Of a stretch of DNA of 64,000 nt, positions 46,816-59,128 are shown piece after piece. The stretch's first letter is position 1. Each line of letters starts with the position of its first letter. Origin of the DNA: Lotus japonicus (taxonomy: Eukaryota > Streptophyta > Magnoliopsida > Fabales > Fabaceae); assembly GCF_012489685.1 (NCBI RefSeq), contig NC_080041.1, positions 101,270,981 through 101,334,980 on the forward strand. The letters run 5' to 3'. Both the position numbers and the translations under genes were made by a program. A model generated the notes under the pieces. The model had not been told where the DNA came from and did no database searches. It worked only from the letters and a program-made list of their open reading frames with translations.

Positions 46816-47660
46816 TATGAGTAGTAAGAGATTGCATATATTAAATTTTTTATCTTATATAATATTAGCAAAGTAATTGGTCATTAGCGATTACAGTTGA
46901 AAAATAATTAATGAATAAATTGTAATTTATTAATTTTCTTTTGAGTAAATTTATTAATTTAGAATTGATTAAGTTGTTTTCCGCAGGAAATCAATCATAT
47001 AATATAACTTAATTTATGTAAAACATTAAATAGTTATAATTAGGTAATTCAATTCATAAGTTTAGGTTTGGTATAGGATTAAAAATAGGGTTAAGTTTTA
47101 GTTTATAGTTCAAAACACCATTGAGATTAGGTTTTCCCTTTTCGTATCAGCCGTCAAAGAAATGTATCCCTCTTTTTTCTTTTCTTTTCTTTTTTGATAA
47201 TATCCCTCTTTCTTCATTTTTCTGTTGAACGCAAATTTCGTATTGTTGGTGTTCGATAGCAGTTATCGATGGCCATGGAGTTGCATTCAGGTTATGAGTT
47301 TAAAGTTTGTATTGTTATCTGTATTAAAATTGTGCGCCGGGCTACATAATTTTTGTTAATTTTGATTATCCAAAGTTGTTTTAATACCCACAATTTGTTG
47401 GTGTTCAATTTGAGTACCTATATATTTGTCTTTTCAATCTGAAGAGGGTATTTACTTTTTGATTTGTGTAAAGTGTCCGTGGTACTAGATGAAAAACTTT
47501 TTCTGGTGAAACGAGTTATGGATTAGTTGTATTGTTTTGTATCTATGCTGTGTGATATAAAAGGTGTTTATGGGTTTGGGTTTTACTTTTTGTGAAAGTA
47601 CTTGGTGCTGAGAAACTTTTCGTGAACAGCTAATTATGTGTGTACATACCTCCTCCTTTC
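46816..47660. other. No gene seen
   Basis: AT-rich stretch leading to the promoter of the RPA-like relic. Confidence 0.5.
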
Positions 47661-47665
47661 TTTGG

Positions 47666-47674
47666 CTATATAAG
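47666..47674 (+). promoter_or_regulatory. TATA box of the RPA-like relic
   Basis: The sequence ctatataag lies 94 bases upstream of the ATG at 47760. The leader is well preserved although the coding region is broken. Confidence 0.45.
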
Positions 47675-47759
47675 ACCCTTCATTTGCCATTTTTTTTGTT
47701 TGAAACCAAAGTCTCTTATTTCTTAAGTTTGTTTCAAATTTATTGTGATTGTGATTGTG

Positions 47760-48853
47760 ATGTCTTCTTCTGCTTCAATTGATTCTGTGTTGGGTCTTTG
47801 TCCTCCAAACCATAACTGGAGGATCAACTATCAAGGTTAGGGTGGTCAGAATGTGGATTGTTGATTCCTACATGAGAGATAACAAACCTGTGTCAATGGA
47901 ACTGATATTGGTTGATCAATATGTAAGTATAAACCATGCAATTGACTTTTGTTAGTTTTTAAGTGTTTTATAAGTTTCAATTGTGTTGTATGTGATTTTG
48001 TTGCAGGGTGGAAAGATTCAAGCTACAATAAAGAAAATTTTGTTTAGGAAGTGGGCTTGAAGTCATAGTTGAAGGAAATGTGTATGTGGTGACATTTTTC
48101 CATTTGATTCCAAATATGGGTTCCTATCATCCCACTGAACATGGTTTTAGGACGTTGTTTAATAACAAAACCAATGTGATCCCGTGTGAGAGTAGTATCA
48201 TACCAAGGTGGGGATTCACATTGAAGGATAGTGAGGCGGTAAATGGAGATGTTCTGCCGCCTGAGTATTTAGTAGGTAAATCTTAATTCAATTTAAGTTT
48301 TAATGCAATAATTTCATAAATTCTTTGAATACATGATCTATTTCTGTGATTTCTGTTAGATGTGTTGGGTTTGTTGACTTCTGCTTCTGAATTGAGGACC
48401 TATGTTAAGGATGGAACTTCTACTAGGATGATGTTGATTGAGATTAGTGATGAGAAGTAAGTTTATTCATTTGAAGTGTTATCATGTGGTTTAAATTATT
48501 GTTCATGCCTCATGGTTGCGGTTATTAACCTTAGTTGTTGATGTGAACAGGGGAAAAGTAGAGTGTGCTCTATTTGGGGATTATGCTGATATTGTGTCTG
48601 ATTTTATTGCTGGCAATCCCAATCAAAAACCCATTATTGTTTTCCAGCTTGCTAAGGTGAAAACTTTTAGAGGTGGGATTTCCAAGTTTTAGATGTTGTA
48701 TGAATATGATTTATAAATACATTTTTTTATCAGTTCTTTTAATCTGAATTTGTGGATTTATGGGAAAAAAATGTTTTGCAGAATGTGATGAAAGCTTCTA
48801 GGATTATCTTGAATCCTGAAGTTGCTGAGGCTATTTCTTTTATGGATAGGTAG
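47760..48853 (+). pseudogene. Replication protein A-like OB-fold (DUF223 type) pseudogene
   Basis: Exon-like blocks at 47760-47922, 48007-48275, 48360-48456, 48551-48672 and 48782-48853 keep their GT and AG borders. They read MSSSASIDSVLGLCPPNHNW; VRVVRMWIVDSYMRDNKPVS; GGKIQATIKKILFRKWA; VIVEGNVYVVTFFHLIPNMG; YVKDGTSTRMMLIEISDEK; GKVECALFGDYADIVSDFIA. This is the layout of plant RPA70-like/DUF223 genes, which bind single-stranded DNA and are abundant in Helitron-related families. Two frame errors break it: just after the first Trp-Arg-Ile (TAG at 47839-47841) and after LFRKWA (TGA at 48058-48060). It ends early at TAG 48851-48853 and lacks the C-terminal zinc-binding OB domain. A helicase was not found nearby. 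Confidence 0.85.
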
Positions 48854-48859
48854 AAGAGA

Positions 48860-50040
48860 TTTGTCCTGTTGAATGGTTTATTTGTTTAGAATAATTATTT
48901 CTTTCATGGATAGGTAGAAGAGATCTGAAGTTTAAATGTAATTTTTTTTAGGATATCTATTATTGATTTCAAAATCAATGAGCCCGTTTGTAAAATATCT
49001 ACTTCGAAACCTGCTGTTCCTATGTTTGAAGAACATACCTCCTCTTTGGGAGTCGATTGAAATCGTTGGATTTGGATGCGGCTCTACCTTTCTGTCGTGA
49101 GTGAGATTAGGATTAACTCTAGGGTTTTATTTTGTTAACAAGGTTGCCTAATGTTTTTGTGTGCACATAGGCCCGTTATATGGGGCCAAAAATTTCTGGT
49201 TTGTGTTTAGTTTTTTAAAAAAGATGAATGGTTATTTAATTGTGTCTATAAATATTAGGGTATAATAAGAAGGATTATATAATGGCTATTATATATTGAG
49301 GGAACTAATTTTTGTTTATCTAATAACAATGTAAATAACATATAGTTCAAAAAATTTGTTAATGATAATTAATATTTATTTGAAAATATTTATGAATTTT
49401 GTAATAATTTTGCAGTTTAATGTATGTATACTTTCAGTGTAACCTTTGTTTACAAAGTCACTCAATTAACTTGTACCTCATGAAAAAGTAGTTATTTGCT
49501 TTAATTAAAATTAAAGGTGAAAGTAATCATTTTTCCTATGTGATATCTGGTGATTTGTTGTGTGTGTATAACTAGTGACAATGTATATCTATTAATATAT
49601 GTGAATGATAAACAATTAGATGTTATAATATATATGCATTAGATGAAATATGTTATAGTCAATTATTAACAATGTGATTTTATAGAAAAAAATAGATTAT
49701 AATCATTTCATTTCATATCATAGATATTGAGGAAATAAAAATTTCATTAACAAGTTGAATTTAAATTTTTAAATCAGTAGTTCATTTTTTATTTGCAAGA
49801 CAATTGTGTTTGAAGTTAAAATTGAAATAAATATTAAATGATCAAATTAATTTCTATTATATTATATATAATCATAAATTGATTATAGTTATTAACAAAT
49901 TATAAATCCACCATGTTATCTAATAATTTTGAGACCTCACTCTGGAGAGTGAGGCACTCAAAAACCACACTCTCCTTCACAAATTGTCACGTCATTTTTT
50001 CTAATAAAAAAAACTCACTCTCTCTCTTCAATTGAGCAAT
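48860..50040. other. No gene seen; short hairpin
   Basis: AT-rich DNA. The perfect inverted repeat cctcactct-gg-agagtgagg lies at 49935-49954. A short piece of the RPA relic's end (tggataggtagaagagat) is repeated at about 48908. Confidence 0.5.
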
Positions 50041-51089
50041 CGTGCTTCTCACGCGCTGTGCTGAAACTCTTCTTCAAGTATGTTCTCCACATCCTGCATT
50101 CTCCTCTTCCAACTGAAACCTCTCTCTTCCCCTGAAATTTCTCCACTTCGAATCAGTTATTCACAATCCTGTAAACCTCTCCCAAATCAGATATTATGGA
50201 ATTCAAATTGATTTCCGATTTGCATTTTGAAAATCCAGCGCCTTGGGGGAAAATTTGGGGCTTTTTCAGGAGAAAATGCGGAATTCACATGACATTCCTT
50301 TCTATTGAATTCCCATTCCTGCTCATCAATGCGGAATTTCGGAGTTTCCTTCTGCAAAAAATTTGAAGCGAAATTTCAAGTGGTCGAATCGATGTTGTGG
50401 ATGGAGGTTTGGTTCTTATCAGTAAAGCTCTGAAGGTCTGTTTCAACATCTTATGGGTATGCTTTTTTTTTTCAAGTTTCTATTTTTTACATTTCTGGAA
50501 CTTTTCTCAATCGACTTCGTGCAGATAAACAGAATCTCAACTGATTTGTTTATATGAGACATCAAACCATTTTAGAATTGAATCTGTTTTCATTTCCAAA
50601 TTTCTGAAGTCTGAAAACTGCTTATAGTGTCTTATAATAATAATTGTTGTAGCAGAATTTTTGGTACAGTATATTTGTTTCTTCTGAGTTTTTTTTTTGA
50701 CACTGACCAAACTAGAATTAGTGATTTAGATGGCCAAAGGAGTGGCGAGGGAGAAAGAAATTGGACTATTAGTGAATTAGTATTGATTAGTATTGATGTG
50801 TGTACTAAATAACTTCTATTTTATATGTTTAAGATTTGCATATTCTTTTACAAATTTGTCGATTTTGCCTGTGTAACGCAACAACGGGGGATTTCTTATT
50901 TGCCACAAGGACATAAGGATGAACCCTCAGGATCTTTCTTCTTAACCCTTTTTTTTTGTTGTAACCTTCATTGATCGTGTTTTGCATGTTACATTTCTGG
51001 AACTTACAAATGCTTAAACTGAATTCTGATTTTCCATCATATGACTTTACACTGAAAATATAAAGGCCATCCTCTTGATCGTGTTTTGC

Positions 51090-51310
51090 ATGTTACAAAA
51101 AATCAGAGATTGAGGAGCAGATGAAAGAGGCTCATGAGGTGAATTCTGTACAACTAATAACTTTGGAGATTATACAAGCCACAGAGACATTGCAGCAAGT
51201 TTCTTAGAAGTGAGAAGAAACCTCCCTGAGAAACCTTGCTTCCTCACCTAATGCAGAATTAGAACAAATGAAAGTGCAAGAGGAACTTAAGGAGAATTAA
51301 AAAGGAAGAA
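51090..51310 (+). pseudogene. Possible coiled-coil gene relic
   Basis: The plus strand reads SEIEEQMKEAHEVNSVQLIT, LEIIQATETLQQVS, then a stop, and LASSPNAELEQMKVQEELKE before another stop. The heptad-like Glu/Leu/Gln pattern suggests an exon of a long coiled-coil protein. I cannot assign the family. Confidence 0.3.
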
Positions 51311-51792
51311 ACAGGTTTTGTGGAGGAAAAAGATTATGATGCATGTTTCTTTACCTATATGAAATTACATCTCTGCCTTATATTTTTAATTAGTTTGACT
51401 TTCTTATGTTTTAACCCTTCCTTAGGTTTAGTTTAGTTGGTCGATTGGTACTTGGTGAGTTAATGCATTGCTTTTTTTTTCTCCTCTGTTTTAGTATAGT
51501 TTAGTTAGATCTATTAAACATATATGTACCCATCAAAACAGTATCCTACAAAATCTGTTTTAACATATAGATTTGTTTGGCAATGGCATAATTCTATTGA
51601 AACTGGTTTGCTCAATAGACACTTTCTATCATTTGTCTTAATTGAATTTATCTAATTCTGTCAACTATCTATATGTTGCATGTTGTCTTCAGGATAATGA
51701 ATATCTTTGATATCTTGAAATAGTTAGATGAATAGGTTGCCTTAATATGTGTGTTAGCTGCTGAATTCATCAACCTGTCAAAATGCTTAGGA

Positions 51793-51910
51793 AAGAAAGG
51801 GTTCTAGCACAAAGATGCAGGTTGGTGTGTTCATTCAGATTCGTTCTAAGAGAAGAAATAAAGGGTTTGAGCACAAAGAAACAAGTTGGGTGTGGTCATT
51901 CAGTTTCAAT
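51793..51910. repeat. Diverged tandem duplication, unit about 61 bp
   Basis: The phrase aaagggttctagcacaaagatgcaggttggtgtg...cattcag recurs as aaagggtttgagcacaaagaaacaagttgggtgtggtcattcag. Confidence 0.7.
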
Positions 51911-52660
51911 GTTTCATTTTGTTTTTAGTCATGGTAACAAACGCTTTTGATTATTTAAGAAATTCAAAATGCTTTTGTTCAAGCACAACGAAGCATTTTA
52001 ATGTTTACTCTTTCTATATTGTAATTGATGTTGGTTGTTTCTACCCTACATTTGTTTTTGTTTTTAGCTTCATGAAACTGTGTTTGATTAAGATTTTCAC
52101 CTGGTGTTTTTTAATAGAATGGGAACTTTAGATGATAGAATTGGCAGATTTTTCCTTTGACTAAATACCCAAAATAATAGTTTCTTTTAAGCTATGTTCT
52201 GTCTTCTTTTGTGAAAATTACTTGCAATCTCTTTTTTATCCAAATAAATACACATTAATTCTCATGTATGTTAGAATTAGCTCGAAGTGTGATGCTAGAG
52301 TATCCTTAGATCTTTATACCTCATGAGTGGGAGTGTTTTCAGTTAGGTCAAGGAGAATTGATTATATTAATTTCTAAATAATTATACAAGCTCAAGAGAT
52401 ATATTTTTAGCACATGCTCAAGAGAGCCACGGTGATAAAGTGGTGTGCTTTACTTTGTAAGTTTTAACGATTAATTCTTATGGATATCAGGGATTGCAAG
52501 AATATGGTAAATGGCTTAACCAATACTGAATCTCGAGTATTCTACCAAACCAGTCATTCCTTTCTATTCTCTTGACAGAAATGAATTATTTCAAAATTTA
52601 GAACAAAATAAAAGCTTTGCTGGATTGTCCAAGTAAGCTAGGATATCACGATTTATATAT

Positions 52661-53089
52661 TCTCTACTATCTATATTAAAAGTAGGACAATCTTTTCAAA
52701 TTCAAGTAGTAATTCTTTTATTTCCATAAAAAAAGTAATAATTCTTTTATTATTTTTTCATTGTATATGTGAATTAACTTTTAAACATAATTTGATCTAA
52801 TTATTTACTTTCTCATATTTTATTAATTTAAGAGAACAGACTAAGTTCAATACTTGGAATGTAATCACGCTAAACTTCAGTTTGCATAAAGGATAAAAGG
52901 GGAGTGCTGCCAACTTCAACTTCATAGAGTTTTTATTTTTTCAAAAACAAACTTCATAGAGTTAGTAAAGTGTTAATTACATTTTTAAGCTAAAATATTT
53001 AATCTTTATATACTAATTAAAACATTTTTTAGATTTTTTACAAAGAAAAATACCCGTCCACCCGTGCATTTGCACGGGCTACTTACTAG
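52661..53089 (+). mobile_element. Small non-autonomous Helitron
   Basis: The 5' end TCTCTACTATCTATATTAAA is a common plant Helitron start. The 3' end has the hairpin CCCGTGC-attt-GCACGGG (53061-53078), 8 bases, then CTAG (53086-53089) followed by T. These are the three hallmarks of Helitron ends. The element is 429 bp with no coding capacity. The base before the 5' TC is T rather than the usual A of an AT target. Confidence 0.85.
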
Positions 53090-53144
53090 TTAATTGACAA
53101 GAGAAAAAGTAAGCTACGCATTTTCATGCATAGCTTTAAAACAT

Positions 53145-53560
53145 AGATTTTTTTAGATAAGTCAAATGTATTAAAGGGAGTACAATTGGGGTATTTCACC
53201 CCATAATACAAGAAATTCAAATAGGAATAAAGAATGACAAGATACAAGAGCAAAGCCAAAAAAACAAACATAGGTAGGCCTATTAAATCTAGTCTCGAAA
53301 TCTCCCAAGATCATCTCCCTAAGTTTGTGGGCTAGGAGAGCGCCTAGAAGCTACAAATCCAAGAAATTTTCCTTAACTTAGAAGACATATCATCTCTCAA
53401 AGTTCAAGTTTCATGTCTTGTGGGCTTGTGGACTGGGGAGGCTTCTCACAAGCCTACGCCCGCACAAATATTAGTTAGAGGGGCGATCAAGACCCAAGAT
53501 AAAGGCAGGGCGACCACTAGGGCAGCGAAAAGATGTTTGCCCAATACCTAGACTTGGACA
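53145..53560 (-). mobile_element. LINE 3' end fragment (minus strand) with poly(A)
   Basis: On minus the sequence passes DDMSSKLRKISWIC-like coding remains, then ttgtattatggggtgaaata and ccccaattgtactcccttta, and ends in a short A-run at 53146-53153. This resembles 3' tails of L1-type LINEs. Target duplications were not found. Confidence 0.45.
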
Positions 53561-54479
53561 TGTTTTGTCTTATTATTTACATTGGGAATTGGACCTCGTT
53601 TGTGAGACTCAATCCTAGAATTTTCTAGATAAAGAAAACACCACTATAAAAGTTGTACTAGATACCTTTTTTTATCACTAATGAAAGAATATCCTTATTT
53701 TACATCATTTATCATTTTATGCTCTGCTAGCTAGGGTTTACTAGAATATTTCTTCATTCCCTTAGTAGGCCTTAATACGGAACAGTTTCTCTCTTGTTTT
53801 ATCTTTAAAATATGGTGAGTGATTAAGAAGAAAGAGTGCACTCAAAATTCTGTTTTTGCCTTTATAAAGAAATTGGTTCAGACAAAATCTTGCAGAGCGA
53901 GACATTCTCGCTTAGTGAGAAAAGTTTCTTCAATGTAAGGAAATGTGTTTTCGCTCAGGGAAAATAATTCAGTGTCAAAATGCAATTTCCAGGTTTATCG
54001 CGTAGCTAGATGCTGCTCACGTTTCTTCATTTCTTCCAGCCAAAGTATCGCTTACCCCCAAAATTTTAGCTTAATTAGCAAGATACTCTTCTCTTCTTTG
54101 CTCATTTTATCCTTTTTGCTGGAATTTCTTTAATTTTCTTTGAGCTTGCATCATACGTCAAAATTAAAAAATTAAATATGCAATTTCCACAATATCTAAA
54201 CTAGAACGAAATATTAACTAAACTAACCTATTGAGTGATAAAATGATATATAAATGAAGCATACATATCAAATAAGCGCATGGAATAAGATCTAAGAACA
54301 CACACGTATAATTGGTACTCATCGCGGCTCATCCATATATACCAACTGATATCATTTTTCAAATAATTGGTTTTGCTACCTTAGGTGATCAATAATTTAA
54401 CTTTCATAATAGAGATCATTTTACAAAAGCATCAACTACTAATAACTGGGAGTCCCCCAACCCCAAGGGTTGGAGTTTT

Positions 54480-54850
54480 GAAGCTTAAATAATACAGATG
54501 GATCAGTTTTCCAAGAGAATGGAAGAGCAACATGTGGAAGGTTTGGTTAGAGATTGTACAAGCAAATTGATTCAAGGTTTTTTTGGCAATTTGGGAACTT
54601 GTTCTAATGTGGGAAGAATGAGCTGTGGGGTTCATTAAGGGGACTAAAAATGATAGACATGCATGCTTACCCTTGTACAAACTTGGTCAAATAAATTATG
54701 GCTTTGACTGGTTTGGATAGGGAAGTATCTTTCCATCGAATTTTCCATGAAGCCAATTAAGTAGCCAGCCGATCTGCGGATCACTTAGCTAATCTTAGTC
54801 ATCATTTTCAATGTTTGTTTTGGTTTAGAGAATATTCCTGAATTTCTATT
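54480..54850 (+). pseudogene. RNase H-like (RVT_3) relic
   Basis: LNNTDGSVFQENGRATCG at 54484, then after a one-base shift RDCTSKLIQGFFGNLGTCSN, and near 54745 IVFHEANQVANRSADHLANL. The NTDGS Asp, the RD- block and the ADHLA Asp mark a plant RNase H-like domain of the type found in LINEs and their domesticated relatives. Several stops lie between the pieces, so it is dead. Confidence 0.7.
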
Positions 54851-54859
54851 TGTTTTTCT

Positions 54860-56515
54860 TAGAGATGATATTGTAGAGGTACTATACTACTATCCCATTC
54901 CCATGGTTCCTAATTAAGTTTCCTGGGAAGTTAAGCCCCAATTTATCAAAAATATATACAACCATCAGAAAAAAAACAGAATCAATCGATTTAAAATTAT
55001 TGAAAAAATAAAGTTATAGTACATATTTTTAAATAAATGCAGCAATGTGTTAATTGTTTTTCAAATAAAATTAGTTGAAAATGGAGCATTAGCACAACCC
55101 CACCAAATCATTATGTCACGCACTTGCATACAAAGAAGAATGATTCAAAATAAGGTTAGATTCATGATGAATCGGTGAAATGATAACATATATATAGGTG
55201 TTGAGTTCCACAAGATATTTTCATATTTATCATTCAAATTTATTTTCAAATAAAATATATATTGACATGTGTAATGGTTATCACAAACTCAAACAATATT
55301 GTCGCTTCTCCAATAAAAGGTGAAGAGGTTTTAATTAAAACTGGTTGGATGATACATACATCATTATCCATTTTCTTTCGTCCTTTTCGAAATGGTTGGA
55401 GAAGGTAGGATTTATTGCATGAACCACTATTGTTAATTAGTGAACAGCACTTGTGGTTGAAAAGAGAATGCTGACTCTTCATTTTCTGATATTTCTTTGT
55501 GACATGCTAGATCTTTTAGTGTTTAGGTGTGGGAACTAATTTATTTATTCCTATCATCTACTTATTTTTGGTTTTATTTATTTTCAATTAACCACAAATA
55601 AGATTTGAGTGGATGAGCCTATTAATCATTTTTTTCTCTTTGACAAATATTGTCATCTGTTTGAAAAATGGTTGTTTGTCCGTCCCAACAAATATAATTT
55701 TTGAGATTCGAATGAATAGTACACTTATCGTTAAGGTTGTCAAACTCTCGAGTTGACTCTAAGAATCTTACGATTCAACGTTTCTAGGTCCTAAAACGAA
55801 TCACCAAGTAAACTCTTAAATTCCAAGAATCGAGTAAACTCTTGTTGACTCGGTAAACTTGCATAGACTCGCGATTCAACACGTCTACGAGTCACGGAGA
55901 AAATGATTTTTTTCCTAAATCCCCAAATTAAATGGGGTAATTTTGGATATTTTCACGAAGAGCTTTTAAGAAAGACCGGGAGAAGGATATGATTTCTCAT
56001 TTCAATCCAACATTCTCATACACCTTCGAACCCTATAAGAAGGTGAGACATTACCGCTGCAAGTCATCATTTCCGCTTGAAATTTTGAGCTCTCTCTAAG
56101 ACTTTATAATGAATTATGCACTCTTGGTACTTTGCTTGATACTTTGATTGTTTATATATTTTATTGAACTTTACTTTATTATGAAGTTGGATATTGAATT
56201 TATTTAGTTAGTGTCTCCTTGGTGGTTGTAGTATGTATACTTTATACACCATGACATGTTTTATTAAAATTTTTATTTTTTGTTGACTCTTCCGAGTCTA
56301 TGAGTTAACTCGACCAAAACGAGTTAACCTATGGGCAAAACGAGTTTGCGTAGGCTCTCAAGTCTGAGAACTATTACAAAGGTATCACAAAGGTTCAATA
56401 AATGCCCATAAAACATCTTGTACCATTGCTTACTTAGAGAATCCGCAAATAAATTCGATTCTCGATAACTACGGGTAGTGCCCAAATGGCTCTCTTTAAC
56501 ATACTAACATATGTA
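54860..56515. other. No gene seen; ACTCG-rich dispersed repeat
   Basis: The stretch 55735-55900 and the stretch 56280-56375 share many short actcg/cgagt words (gagttgactc, gtaaactcttg, acgagttaac) in opposite orientation. This suggests the ends of an old DNA element about 640 bp long. The rest is AT-rich and featureless. Confidence 0.35.
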
Positions 56516-56517
56516 TG

Positions 56518-57410
56518 GTAAATAAGCACTTTTTGTCCCTGATTGAGTGAATTTGGTCCTTGTACTTTAAAACAAGTCATTTTGGCCCCATTTTGTTTGT
56601 TTGACGTTGCACTTTTGGTCATTCTGTCATTTTTGCTTCAAAAAGTGGTTGTGTGTCACTAGAGGAGTGGTATTATTATTTTTTTGCAGGCTCTTCCAAG
56701 ACATATTGCTGATTTTGTTCGTAGATGTGGTGTATTTAGATGGACTCTTAGAGGATCAGGAAGCACTGAGGTTGTAATTTGCTCTCTTCTTGCACCACCA
56801 GGAGCGAGATATGCTAAGATTGAAAGTAGTTGGAAACGTTTCTGTGCTCTCCACAAACTGAAGCCTGAGATGTTCTCAAGATTATGTTTAGTGATCCAAA
56901 TTTCAGTGTTGTTGATGTTGGCTTTTGTCCATGAATATAGCAACATCAAACAAAAGTTGTTGGCTGATTGTTCTGTTGTTGGTTCTAATTGCATTTTTTA
57001 GTCTCAATCCTATGTTTTTGTTTTCTTTATGTATGTTATTTATGTATTGAAGAAACAATATTTATGTTGATGACTGTAATGTATTTTATAATTTATGTTG
57101 CTTAATTGTTATGTGACTATGTTAGTTTCTAATTATATACTGTTAAATTTATACAACCTAATTTATTCACTTTCAAAAAAAAATATACAACCTAATTTAT
57201 TAATTTCTGTTTGATATTTTTTTTTTCAAATTCCATGTAAACAAAACTTTTACCCGTGCATCGCACAGGTGATCACTCTAGTTCAACATCAAAAGTGCAG
57301 CGTCAAACAAATAAAAAAATAGAACAAAATCGCTCATTTTAAAATAAGGGACTAAATTCACGTAATTGCAATATTAGAAGACCAAAAGTGTAATTAATTT
57401 TTTTAAAGGA
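56518..57410. mobile_element. Inverted-repeat element interrupted by a second insertion with a Helitron-type 3' end
   Basis: The left arm (56518-56625) reads taaataagcactttttgtcc ... gtttgacgttgcacttttgg. The right arm (57282-57410), reversed, reads aaattaattacacttttggtc ... gtttgacgctgcacttttga. They match imperfectly over about 105 bases. Directly at the inner border of the right arm the sequence is acccgtgc-at-cgcacaggt, 7 bases, then CTAG (57278-57281) and T, a Helitron 3' end. The 5' end of that Helitron could not be placed. Confidence 0.6.
56690..57000 (+). pseudogene. Captured exon resembling a plant B3 DNA-binding domain fragment
   Basis: The frame follows ttttttgcag, a good splice acceptor. 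It reads ALPRHIADFVRRCGVFRWTL, RGSGSTEVVICSLLAPPGAR and SWKRFCALHKLKPEMFSRL, then an unrelated hydrophobic tail to TAG at 56999. LP---a-fv, -W-lrg--g-----v and sWk-Fc--h-Lk-- follow the second half of the B3 fold, but I cannot exclude another family. It lies inside the element above and is likely carried cargo. Confidence 0.4.
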
Positions 57411-57509
57411 ACGTAGATAAGGTTTTTTTTTTGAAAGTAGAACGTAGATAAGGTTGGTACCAACATACTAATAAGTATTCTTTCCAAAATAAGAAAAATA
57501 AATTAATCC

Positions 57510-57965
57510 ACTTTGTTAATCTTTGGTGCGCACTGAAAATATAGATAAGAGTGTCTTAGAGCAATGTATATTAAATTCTGTAAAGTACCTAACTCAAAAG
57601 AGGTTAGCTCAAGTGGTATAAGAGCTAGGGAACACAAGGGTTGGAGAGGAGAAAGTCCAGGGTTTGAATCCTGGAAGAGAAATTTGAAGTAATTTTCTAA
57701 CTTTCTAACAACTAACTACTAACATTTGCTTATAAAAAAAACCTAACTCAAAAGAATATCCTTAATTGTTACAGTCATTTCTAAAACTGAGCTGTTACCA
57801 AAATGCTAGATGATTTGTCTATCATAATCTGAATAATATAAATACGTGCAAGATTCTAATTATGCTTAACAACAACATAGGTGAATCTAAGATGACCGAA
57901 AAAGCCAAAAAAATAGTAGAAGAACAAAATTGCAGCAACACAACCATAGTGTATATTGTTCTGTG
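57510..57965. repeat. Segmental duplication, copy A (contains SINE)
   Basis: From ctttgttaatctttggtgcg to caacacaaccatagtgtata this is the same sequence as 59578-59877 apart from point changes and the SINE. The two copies lie about 2 kb apart in the same orientation. Confidence 0.9.
57602..57740 (+). mobile_element. tRNA-derived SINE with 15-bp target duplication
   Basis: ggttagctcaagtggtataa supplies the A box and ccagggtttgaatcctggaa the B box of a pol III promoter, and the element ends in cttataaaaaaa. The 15 bases acctaactcaaaaga stand before (57587-57601) and after (57741-57755). The paralogous locus at about 59660 has a single copy of this site and no insert. Confidence 0.95.
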
Positions 57966-58279
57966 ATTGTCCTCTTTATTCTTTTAGACTTTTACCATGA
58001 AATTGAAGATTCGATCCTTGTCAATGAGAATAAAACAAAATTAAGTCATGATTAAACTATTTACCACTTATTACGACCATTCATGATAAATGGACTAATC
58101 ACTACTACGGTAGTACATATCCTAATCACAATCAATATAATACAACTTATTTTAACCGGCCCAAATAATCCCTAATTTCCCTCCTTGAAACCTCAAAATT
58201 GCCACTAGAGTTATCACAAAATGTGATGCTTATCTTCATGGTCACAAAATCTCCACCCAAGGTCCTTACCAAGAGGAGT

Positions 58280-58480
58280 TGAAGCCAACAACCTTAATCT
58301 CCTCCTCCTCATTCTTCTTCTTCTTCCAACAAACCGTACTCCAATCTCCCAACCCTAGCCCCTGCCCCTCCTCCCCCTCTTCTTCTACCAAGCCCAGTTT
58401 TAGTCTCATATTTCTTCACCACTGCCCAACCATCTCCACCCCCATGTCATCATAAGCTAAGCCACCACCAAACTCATCGA
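58280..58480. other. C/T-rich stretch without a supported gene
   Basis: Looks like a former leader or first exon (cctcctcctcattcttctt...) but no frame is convincing. Confidence 0.3.
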
Positions 58481-58615
58481 GGGAGCGTGTGAGGATATGG
58501 GTTTGAGGAATGGTTCTTTATGGTGGAGATGGCTTATTCGTAGAGGAACTCTGGAGGGAAGCAGTTGGCGCCAATCTTCTTGGGAGCTGATCAGGTTAGG
58601 TTTGAGGGTAGAATG

Positions 58616-58686
<71 letters not shown>
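58616..58686. repeat. (GA)n microsatellite
   Basis: About 35 uninterrupted GA repeats. The reading frames with Arg-Glu or Leu-Ser runs here are artefacts of the repeat. Confidence 0.97.
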
Positions 58687-58687
<1 letters not shown>

Positions 58688-59128
58688 ATTGAGATGAGTC
58701 TCATCACGCAAACGAAACATGGGTTGGAGGTGCATGTGTTAACTTGAAAATTTTCGTCGAATGTAAGTAGGTAAAAAATGGGGATAAAGGAAGCAAATAA
58801 GTTTTTAATCACGACATGCGTGGCGAAGAAGATGAAGAAGGCGAAGATGAACAAATGATGAAGAGGAAGAACAAAGAAGATGATTAAAAGAATAATTTGT
58901 TATGTTTTATTTTAATTAAATTATTTTAATTATTTCGAAATGTTTAAATTTAAATGAAAAAAGAAAAAATCCATGTCATCTTATTAATTACCGTGGCACT
59001 ACCGCGTTGGCTCGGTTTACACATAAGCACGAATCCCGACAATTTTCCTTAGTCTAAAATTATTTCGAAATTAAGTTACACCAATGATGGATAGAAAATA
59101 AACTTCACTTATAGTTCGAGAACGAAAA

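Noticed and set aside
57602..57740. Functional tRNA gene
   Set aside because: A and B boxes are present but the rest does not fold into a cloverleaf, and it has a poly(A)-like end and target duplications, so it is a SINE.
58457..58854. Reading frames with Leu-Ser or Arg-Glu runs
   Set aside because: They are products of the (GA)n microsatellite.
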